Source: Polaromonas sp. (GTDB lineage: Bacteria > Pseudomonadota > Gammaproteobacteria > Burkholderiales > Burkholderiaceae_C). Taken from it: 64,000 nucleotides of DNA. The notes under the pieces were generated by a model. The model saw nothing but the letters and a program-made list of their open reading frames with translations. It searched no databases and was not told where the DNA came from. The position numbers were made by a program, and so were the translations under genes. The DNA is taken from the NCBI GenBank assembly GCA_030655515.1, contig JAURVI010000041.1:17428-81427 (forward strand). The letters are read 5' to 3'. Shown in pieces: positions 56,253-64,000 of this stretch (positions are counted from its first letter, which is position 1; each line of letters begins with the position of its first letter).

Positions 56253-56809
56253 AAAGGACGGTTGATCTGATATTGGCGGCCATGGCAGGCCTTTTTTTAC
56301 TGGTGCCGGTGTTGCTGGTCGCGGTATTGGTGCGCCTGACTTCCCGGGGCCCGGTGCTGTATTGGTCCAACCGGGTGGGGCGCAACAACACGATTTTCAA
56401 AATGCCCAAGTTTCGCAGCATGAAAATAGGCACACCTGCGATTGCGACCCATATGCTGAGCGACCCTGACCATTATCTCACGCCTGTCGGTAGTTTTCTG
56501 CGAAAAACCAGCCTCGATGAATTGCCGCAACTCTGGAGCATTGTCAAGGGTGATATGAGTTTTGTCGGGCCGCGGCCCGCGCTGTTCAACCAACATGATT
56601 TGATTTCGTTGCGCACGCAGTATGGTGTGCATGAGCTGGTTCCGGGCTTGACGGGATGGGCCCAGATTAACGGGCGGGATGAATTACCCATCCCGCAAAA
56701 GGTTGAACTGGATGCCGAGTATTTGCGGAGACGGTCTTTCTGGTTTGACGTGAAAATCATATTCTTGACGGCGATTAAAGTCATCCGGCAGGACAGCATC
56801 ACGCACTGA
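56249..56809 (+). CDS. Initiating sugar-phosphate transferase (PF02397-type, small PglC-like form)
   Basis: [86 protein letters not shown]. Confidence 0.95.
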   Translation: MKRTVDLILAAMAGLFLLVPVLLVAVLVRLTSRGPVLYWSNRVGRNNTIFKMPKFRSMKIGTPAIATHMLSDPDHYLTPVGSFLRKTSLDELPQLWSIVKGDMSFVGPRPALFNQHDLISLRTQYGVHELVPGLTGWAQINGRDELPIPQKVELDAEYLRRRSFWFDVKIIFLTAIKVIRQDSITH

Positions 56810-56885
56810 AGATTTTGGCAAGGGCGATGTCATAATCGACCCGCAGTTTGTAATGCGTCATATTTAAATTAACCAGGAGCGAGCC

Positions 56886-57245
56886 ATGAGTAATTTGATG
56901 GATATTCAAAGCCAGATAGAAAAGCTTCAAAAGCAGGCCTCTGAAATCAAAACCAGAGAGTTTCACAAAACCGTGCAGGATATTCGCGCCAAGATGCAGG
57001 CATTTGGCATTACGGTGAAAGACTTGCAGCCTGGCAAGGGACGCAGCGGCAAGGCCAAGGGCAAGGCCGAGGTTTCAGCAAAACGGTCGGGCGCTGCTGC
57101 CAAAAAGAAAAGTGCTTCAGCCGTGGCGGCCAAATACCGGGGGCCGAATGGTGAAACATGGAGTGGGCGCGGTTTGACGCCACGCTGGCTTACTGCGCTG
57201 GTGGCACAGGGAAAAACCAAAGAAGACTTTGCCATCAAGGGTTGA
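56886..57245 (+). CDS. H-NS family nucleoid-associated protein (paralogue 2)
   Basis: MSNLMDIQSQIEKLQKQASEIKTREFHKTVQDIRAKMQAFGITVKDLQ...AAKYRGPNGETWSGRGLTPRWLTALVAQGKTKEDFAI. Confidence 0.94.
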   Translation: MSNLMDIQSQIEKLQKQASEIKTREFHKTVQDIRAKMQAFGITVKDLQPGKGRSGKAKGKAEVSAKRSGAAAKKKSASAVAAKYRGPNGETWSGRGLTPRWLTALVAQGKTKEDFAIKG

Positions 57246-57264
57246 CTTGAGTTCGGGGAGCTCA

Positions 57265-59145
57265 ATGCAAAGCCGGATTCTGGGCTGGCCGCGTGCCGTC
57301 AAGCGCTTGCTGGTTGTCGGGCTGGACGTGGGTCTGGCATGGGCCGCTACCTGGGTTGCCTTTACCTTGCGTCTGGATGCATTGCACAGCCCCGCGGGGG
57401 CGCAGTGGTGGGTCTACGCGCTGACCCCCGCGCTGGCTGTGCCGATTTTCATCAGGTTTGGACTTTACCGGGCCATTTTCAGGTACACGGGGCCGGCGGC
57501 GCTGCTGGCTACCGCCCAGGCCGTGATGGTTTATGGCGCCGTGCTGCTGGGCGTGTTGTTGTGGCGGCAATGGCCGGGGGTACCGCGCAGTCTGGGTGTG
57601 CTGCAGCCGCTTATGTTTTTGCTCCTGGTTGGAGCCAGCCGGGCCATCGCCCGCTTCTGGCTGGGCGGTTTTGGCAGTTTCCGGAAGAAAGCAGACGGAC
57701 GCTTGCTGATTTTTGGCGCGGGGACTGCAGGCGTTCAGACCGCCACGGCGATCGCCAGCACCGGGCAGTTTGTGCTGCTAGGATTCGTGGATGACGACGC
57801 CTCCAAGGTAGGTCGAAGCATCAACGGCCTGCCTGTGTTTGCCCCAGCAGATGTGCCCAACATGGTGGTACAGAACGGCGTGACCGATATCTTGCTGGCC
57901 CTGCCGAGCGCTTCGCGCGGGCGGCGCAACAGCATCATTGAAGGCTTGCGCCCATTGCCCGTGCATATTCGGACCTTGCCAGGCTTGGCCGATTTGGCCA
58001 GTGGCCGCGTCACGGTGCAGGATTTCCGTGAGCTCGACATTGAGGACTTGCTGGGGCGCGACCCGGTGCCGCCTAACACGGAACTGCTGGCGCGCTATCT
58101 GGCCGACAAGGTGGTTCTGGTCACTGGCGCCGGCGGCAGCATCGGCAGTGAGCTGTGTCGGCAGATTCTGGCGGAGCGCCCACGCCAACTGCTGCTGCTG
58201 GATCACAACGAGTTTGGCCTGTACAGCATTCACCAGAAATTGCAGGGTCTGTGCCTTGCTAAGGGATTGGGCTCGGAACTGGTGCCGCTGCTGGGCAGCG
58301 TGGCCAACCCCCGGCGCCTGCAGGAAATCTGCCGCACCTACCGCCCGGCGACGGTGTACCACGCGGCGGCTTACAAACATGTGCCTATCGTCGAGTCCAA
58401 CCCGGCCGAGGGCATTGCCAACAATGTGTTTGGCACGCTCAACATGGCGCAGGCGGCCATGGACAGCGGGGTCACCCAGTTTGTGTTGGTGTCCACGGAC
58501 AAGGCCGTGCGTCCCACCAACGTCATGGGGGCCAGCAAACGCATGGCCGAACTGGTGCTGCAGGCTTTGGCTGCGCAGTCCGGGCCGGGCGCAACCTGCT
58601 TTGGCATGGTGCGCTTCGGCAATGTGCTGGGATCCAGCGGCAGCGTGGTGCCACTGTTTCGCAGCCAGCTCGCCAGTGGTGGCCCCTTGACGGTCACGCA
58701 CCCGGAAGTCACGCGTTATTTCATGACCATTTCCGAGGCAGCCCAACTGGTGTTGCAGGCCGGGGCCATGGCCAGCGGCGGCGATGTGTTCGTTCTGGAT
58801 ATGGGCGAGCCGGTCAAAATCATGGATCTGGCCCGCCGCATGGTGGAGTTGTCAGGTCTGACGGTGCGCGATGACGCCCATCCTGTTGGCGACATAGACA
58901 TCGCCATCACGGGCTTGCGCCCCGGTGAAAAACTGTATGAAGAATTGCTGATTGGCGACAATCCCACGCCCACGGCGCATCCGCGCATCATGAAGGCGCA
59001 TGAAGATCACCTGGCCTGGCCTGTCCTCGAAGTGCATCTGCAGACCCTGCGCCGTGCCGCTGACGGCGGTGATGTGGCCGCGATCAAGGCCGTGCTTCGG
59101 GCGTGTGTCCACGGTTATGGCGAGCAGGCTGCCCGATCCACGTGA
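57265..59145 (+). CDS. WbpM/CapD/FlaA1-family nucleoside-diphosphate-sugar 4,6-dehydratase
   Basis: N-terminal TM segments; RLLIFGAGTAGVQTATAI; VLVTGAGGSIGSELCRQIL; YHAAAYKHVPIVESNPAEGIANNVFGT; VMGASKRMAELVLQ. Confidence 0.96.
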   Translation: MQSRILGWPRAVKRLLVVGLDVGLAWAATWVAFTLRLDALHSPAGAQWWVYALTPALAVPIFIRFGLYRAIFRYTGPAALLATAQAVMVYGAVLLGVLLWRQWPGVPRSLGVLQPLMFLLLVGASRAIARFWLGGFGSFRKKADGRLLIFGAGTAGVQTATAIASTGQFVLLGFVDDDASKVGRSINGLPVFAPADVPNMVVQNGVTDILLALPSASRGRRNSIIEGLRPLPVHIRTLPGLADLASGRVTVQDFRELDIEDLLGRDPVPPNTELLARYLADKVVLVTGAGGSIGSELCRQILAERPRQLLLLDHNEFGLYSIHQKLQGLCLAKGLGSELVPLLGSVANPRRLQEICRTYRPATVYHAAAYKHVPIVESNPAEGIANNVFGTLNMAQAAMDSGVTQFVLVSTDKAVRPTNVMGASKRMAELVLQALAAQSGPGATCFGMVRFGNVLGSSGSVVPLFRSQLASGGPLTVTHPEVTRYFMTISEAAQLVLQAGAMASGGDVFVLDMGEPVKIMDLARRMVELSGLTVRDDAHPVGDIDIAITGLRPGEKLYEELLIGDNPTPTAHPRIMKAHEDHLAWPVLEVHLQTLRRAADGGDVAAIKAVLRACVHGYGEQAARST

Positions 59146-60114
<969 letters not shown>

Positions 60115-60200
60115 GGGTGGGGGAGCGAGCACCCTGGCGGCTGTGCGAGAATCCAAAGCAACCGCTTTAGATTTTTGAAACATCTCTTACAACGCCACTT

Positions 60201-60836
60201 ATGCCCGAGTTAGAGCCTGACGCGAGCCCTGAGCCCTCTACTGCCGCTGGACCGCGCAAGCGCCCCAAACCGGGCGAGCGCCGTGTGCAGATTCTGCAGG
60301 CGCTGGCCACCATGCTGGAACAACCCGGCTCCGAACGCATCACCACCTCGGCGCTGGCGGCCCGGCTCGATGTCAGTGAAGCGGCGCTGTACCGCCACTT
60401 TGCCAGCAAGGCGCAGATGTTCGAAGGGCTGATCGAGTTCATCGAGCAGACCGTGTTCACGCTGGTCAACCAGATTGCCGAGCGCGAGACCGACCCGGCG
60501 CTGCGCACCCGCAAGCTGGTCATCATGCTGCTGCAGTTTGCCGAGAAAAACCCCGGCATGACCCGCGTGATGGCCGGCGACGCGCTGGTGTTTGAAAACG
60601 AGCGCCTGCAGGAGCGCATGAACCAGTTTTTCGACAAACTCGAGGCCAGCCTCAAGCAAGGCCTGCGTGATGCGGCGGCGGCCGGCGGTGCCGCCATGCC
60701 AACGGTGCGGGCGCAGGCTCAGGCCTCGGTCATCGTGGCCTTCATGGCCGGGCGCTTGCAGCGGTTTTCCCGCTCCGGGTTCAAACGCCTGCCCTCCGAA
60801 CACCTCGACGCCAGCCTGGCGATCATTCTGGCCTGA
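60201..60836 (+). CDS. slmA: Nucleoid occlusion factor SlmA (TetR-fold)
   Basis: KRPKPGERRVQILQALATMLEQPGSERITTSALAARLDVSEAALYRHFASKAQMFEGLIEFIEQTVFTLVNQI. Confidence 0.93.
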   Translation: MPELEPDASPEPSTAAGPRKRPKPGERRVQILQALATMLEQPGSERITTSALAARLDVSEAALYRHFASKAQMFEGLIEFIEQTVFTLVNQIAERETDPALRTRKLVIMLLQFAEKNPGMTRVMAGDALVFENERLQERMNQFFDKLEASLKQGLRDAAAAGGAAMPTVRAQAQASVIVAFMAGRLQRFSRSGFKRLPSEHLDASLAIILA

Positions 60837-60880
60837 GCCGAGTCGCTCTAAAAAGAGAGCATCCTGCCAGAAAACCCCCC

Positions 60881-61768
60881 ATGAAACTCGTTCGTCATGG
60901 CAACCTGGGCAAGGAAAAACCAGGACTCATCGATGCCGAAGGCAAGCTGCGCGACCTGAGCGGCGTGATCACCGACATCGGCCCGGACCAGCTCGGTGAT
61001 GCCGCGCTGGCCAAACTGCGCAAGCTCAGGACGGCGAACCTGCCGCTGGTCAAGGGCAAGCCGCGTCTGGGCAGCCCGGTCAGCGGCGTCGGCAAGTTCA
61101 TCGCCATCGGTCTGAATTACGCCGACCATGCGGCCGAGTCGGGCCTGCCGATTCCGAAAGAGCCGATCATGTTCATGAAGGCCACCAGTTGCATCCAGGG
61201 GCCGAACGATCCGGTGATGCTGCCCAAGGGCTCGGTCAAGACTGACTGGGAAGTCGAGCTCGGCGTGGTGATGGGCGCGCAGGCGCGTTACGTGCCGCAA
61301 AAAGACGCCCTGCGCTTTGTCGCGGGCTACTGCGCCGTCAACGATGTGAGCGAGCGCGAGTTCCAGATCGAACGCGGCGGTACCTGGGACAAAGGCAAAG
61401 GCTGCGACACCTTCGGCCCCCTCGGCCCCTGGCTGGTGACGCGCGATGACGTGCCCAATCCGCAAAAGCTGGGCATGTGGCTGGACCTCAATGGCCAACG
61501 GGTGCAGACCGGCAGTACCAAAACCATGATTTTCAGCGTCGCCAAAATCGTCAGCTACGTCAGCCGGTTCATGACGCTGATGCCGGGCGATGTGATCACC
61601 ACCGGTACGCCGCCCGGCGTGGGCATGGGCATGAAGCCGCCGCTGTTCCTGAAAAAAGGCGATGTCATGCGCTTGGGCATTGACGGCCTGGGCGAGCAGC
61701 GCCAGGTGGTCGTGCCGTTCAGGCTGTCATGCCGCAGCCATGGCAGGCCGGCCAAGGGTTTGCCCTGA
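60881..61768 (+). CDS. Fumarylacetoacetate hydrolase family protein
   Basis: MKLVRHGNLGKEKPGLIDAEGKLRDLS; GLNYADHAAESGLPIPKEPIMFMKATS; TGTPPGVGMGMKPPLFLKKGDVM. Confidence 0.95.
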   Translation: MKLVRHGNLGKEKPGLIDAEGKLRDLSGVITDIGPDQLGDAALAKLRKLRTANLPLVKGKPRLGSPVSGVGKFIAIGLNYADHAAESGLPIPKEPIMFMKATSCIQGPNDPVMLPKGSVKTDWEVELGVVMGAQARYVPQKDALRFVAGYCAVNDVSEREFQIERGGTWDKGKGCDTFGPLGPWLVTRDDVPNPQKLGMWLDLNGQRVQTGSTKTMIFSVAKIVSYVSRFMTLMPGDVITTGTPPGVGMGMKPPLFLKKGDVMRLGIDGLGEQRQVVVPFRLSCRSHGRPAKGLP

Positions 61769-61865
61769 ATGGGTTTGAAAAAAACGCTCTAAAAATCGCC
61801 TGGCACGGGTAGAGTGTGCGGAATTGCTGCAAAATAGAACGGTCGTTCTTTTTGAGTGCCGTCTC

Positions 61866-62567
61866 ATGTCCGTTACTGAACTCCCCGTCAAGACAGCCCG
61901 CCCCGCGGTCGGTCAGGCCGGCCTGCAAAAAGGGCGGCAAACCAAGGCGGCCATTGTCGATGCCGCCTTGGGCCTGGCCACGCAGATCGGGCTGGAGGGC
62001 TTGAGCATCGGCGCCCTGGCCGACGTCATGCGCATGAGCAAGTCGGGTGTTTTTGCCCACTTCGGCTCGCGTGAAGAGTTGCAGATTTCCGTCATTCGAG
62101 AATATTTCGCGCGTTTTGAGGAAGAGGTGTTTTACCCCGCGCTGAAAGAACCCCAAGGCCTGCCGCGTGTGCAGGCGCTGTTCGGCAACTGGATGAAGCG
62201 CGTGGCGGTGGAGCTCCAGTCGGGCTGCATCTTCATCAGCGGCGCCGTCGAGTTTGACGACCGGCCCGGCCCGGTGCGGGACGCGCTGGCGACCTCGGTG
62301 CAAACCTGGCTGGCCGCCATGCACCGCGCGGTGGTGCTGGCCAAAAAGGCCGGCCATTTGCGCGCTGACGCCGATGAGCGCCAGATCGCCTTCGAGATCC
62401 ACGGCCTGATCCTGGCGCTGCACTACGAGGCCCGCTTCCTCAAAACGCCGGGCTCGATGGGCCGCAGCTTGCGGGCATTCCAGAGCATTCTGGCCCGCTA
62501 CGGCAGTGACGCCGCCTTCACCACGCGGGCACAACCCGTCGTCCCTTCATCTCCATCTTCTGTTTAA
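61866..62567 (+). CDS. TetR/AcrR-family transcriptional regulator
   Basis: GRQTKAAIVDAALGLATQIGLEGLSIGALADVMRMSKSGVFAHFGSREELQISVIREYFARFEEEVF. Confidence 0.93.
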   Translation: MSVTELPVKTARPAVGQAGLQKGRQTKAAIVDAALGLATQIGLEGLSIGALADVMRMSKSGVFAHFGSREELQISVIREYFARFEEEVFYPALKEPQGLPRVQALFGNWMKRVAVELQSGCIFISGAVEFDDRPGPVRDALATSVQTWLAAMHRAVVLAKKAGHLRADADERQIAFEIHGLILALHYEARFLKTPGSMGRSLRAFQSILARYGSDAAFTTRAQPVVPSSPSSV

Positions 62568-62591
62568 TCCCTTGCTTCAAAGGACGTTGCC

Positions 62592-64000
62592 ATGCCTCAA
62601 TACACCCCGCCGCTGCGCGATATGCAGTTTGTCATGCATGAAGTGCTCAAGGTCACCGACGAGTTCAAGGCGTTGCCCCGGCATGCCGAGGTGGATGCGG
62701 ATACCATCAACGCCGTGCTTGAAGAAGCCGGCAAGTTTGCGGCCGAGGTGACCTTCCCGCTGAACATCAGCGGTGACGCCGAAGGCTGCAAGCTCGACAA
62801 AACCACGCACGAAGTGACGCCGCCCCAAGGCTTCAAGCAAGCGTATGCCAGGTACGTCGAAGGCGGCTGGGCGGCACTGAGCTGCGACCCCGAATACGGC
62901 GGCCAGGGGCTGCCCTTTGTGCTGAATCAGTGCCTGTACGAAATGCTGAATTCGGCGAACCAGGCCTGGACCATGTACCCCGGCCTGTCGCACGGCGCTT
63001 ACGAAGCGCTGCGCGCCCATGGCACCGACGAGCAGAAAAAACGCTACCTGCCCAAACTCACCAGCGGCGAATGGACCGGCACCATGTGCCTGACCGAACC
63101 CCACTGCGGCACCGACCTGGGCCTGCTTGCCAGCCGTGCCTCGCCCCAGGCCGACGGCAGTTTCAAGATCACCGGCAACAAGATTTTCATCAGTGCTGGC
63201 GAGCATGACATGGCCGCCAACATCATTCACCTGGTGCTGGCGCGTTTGCCTGACGCACCGCAAGGCAGCAAAGGCATCAGCCTGTTTGCCGTGCCCAAAT
63301 TCAATATCAATCAGGACGGCTCGCCGGGTTCGCGCAACGGCATCCACTGCGGCAGCCTGGAGCACAAGATGGGCATTCACGGCAACGCCACCTGCCAGAT
63401 GGTTCTCGACGAGGCGGTCGGTACCCTGGTGGGTGTCCCCCACAAGGGTCTGGCCGCGATGTTTGTGATGATGAACGCCGCGCGCCTGGGTGTCGGCAAC
63501 CAGTCGCTGGGCCTGACGGAGGTGGCTTACCAGAACGCACTGGCCTACGCCAAAGACCGCATCCAGATGCGATCACTCTCGGGCGTGAAAGCCAAGGACA
63601 AACCGGCCGACCCCATCATCGTACATCCCGATGTGCGCAAGATGCTGCTGACCGCCAAAGCGTATGCCGAAGGCGGCCGCGCGCTGGCGATTTATTGCAC
63701 CTTGCTGCTGGACAAGGAGCTCTACCACCCCGACGAAGAAGTCCGCAAGGATTCGGGCGAAATCGTGGCCTTGCTCACGCCCATCGTCAAAGCCTTCCTG
63801 ACCGACAACGGCCATATTGCGACCAATGCCTGCTTGCAGGTTTTTGGCGGCCACGGCTACATCAAGGAATGGGGCATGGAGCAGTTTGTGCGCGACAACC
63901 GCGTCAACATGATTTATGAAGGCACCAACACCATCCAGTCGCTCGATTTGCTGGGCCGCAAGATTCTGGGCAACAACGGCGCCACCTTGAAAAAATTCGG
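62592..64000 (+). CDS. Acyl-CoA dehydrogenase, partial (continues past the window)
   Basis: MPQYTPPLRDMQFVMHEVLKVTDEFKALPRHAEVDADTINAVLEEAGKFAAEV; MCLTEPHCGTDLG; FGGHGYIKEWGMEQFVRDNRVNMIYEGTNTIQ; no in-frame stop before 64000. Confidence 0.95.
   Translation, partial: MPQYTPPLRDMQFVMHEVLKVTDEFKALPRHAEVDADTINAVLEEAGKFAAEVTFPLNISGDAEGCKLDKTTHEVTPPQGFKQAYARYVEGGWAALSCDPEYGGQGLPFVLNQCLYEMLNSANQAWTMYPGLSHGAYEALRAHGTDEQKKRYLPKLTSGEWTGTMCLTEPHCGTDLGLLASRASPQADGSFKITGNKIFISAGEHDMAANIIHLVLARLPDAPQGSKGISLFAVPKFNINQDGSPGSRNGIHCGSLEHKMGIHGNATCQMVLDEAVGTLVGVPHKGLAAMFVMMNAARLGVGNQSLGLTEVAYQNALAYAKDRIQMRSLSGVKAKDKPADPIIVHPDVRKMLLTAKAYAEGGRALAIYCTLLLDKELYHPDEEVRKDSGEIVALLTPIVKAFLTDNGHIATNACLQVFGGHGYIKEWGMEQFVRDNRVNMIYEGTNTIQSLDLLGRKILGNNGATLKKF

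Noticed and set aside
57778-58746. 322 aa minus-strand ORF
   Set aside because: Antisense to the WbpM-like gene; no recognisable motif.
61690-61768. Possible frameshift at the C-terminus of the FAH-family protein (…VVPFRLSCRSHGRPAKGLP)
   Set aside because: The tail looks atypical but the catalytic core is intact; without an alignment this cannot be told from normal C-terminal divergence.

Overview
This is a high-GC window from a beta-proteobacterium, probably Comamonadaceae/Polaromonas-like; that assignment is inferred from gene content only. Housekeeping genes lie on both sides of a roughly 37 kb surface-polysaccharide locus (about 19.5-59.1 kb). The left flank carries lipid metabolism genes, an ABC exporter, an M20 peptidase, a HAD/GT-C/flippase-like/UbiA lipid-linked-sugar module, a pseudouridine synthase, htpG bracketed by two inverted copies of a ~125 bp palindromic MITE-like element, an SrkA-like kinase, a phasin and an H-NS protein. 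The locus starts with rfbB and rfbD, then two consecutive VapBC-type toxin-antitoxin modules, then rfbA and rfbC. Next comes a tightly coupled CDP-sugar operon: rfbF, rfbG, an HpcH/HpaI-like aldolase, an SDR, a 3-dehydroquinate-synthase-family cyclase, an epimerase/dehydratase and an acetolactate-synthase-like TPP enzyme. It continues with GtrA/GtrB-like proteins, methyltransferase, six large polytopic GT-C-like proteins (two tandem paralogous pairs), a FAD/MocA enzyme pair, GT2s, a Wzx-like flippase, an initiating sugar-phosphate transferase, a second H-NS paralogue and a WbpM/CapD-type dehydratase. The right flank has argB, slmA, a FAH-family gene, a TetR regulator and an acyl-CoA dehydrogenase. 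The best candidate for an undescribed system is the aldolase/cyclase/TPP-enzyme set downstream of rfbFG, which looks like a pathway to an unusual branched or carbocyclic sugar. No rRNA, tRNA or CRISPR array was recognised by eye. All family assignments come from reading translations and motifs; no database search was run.
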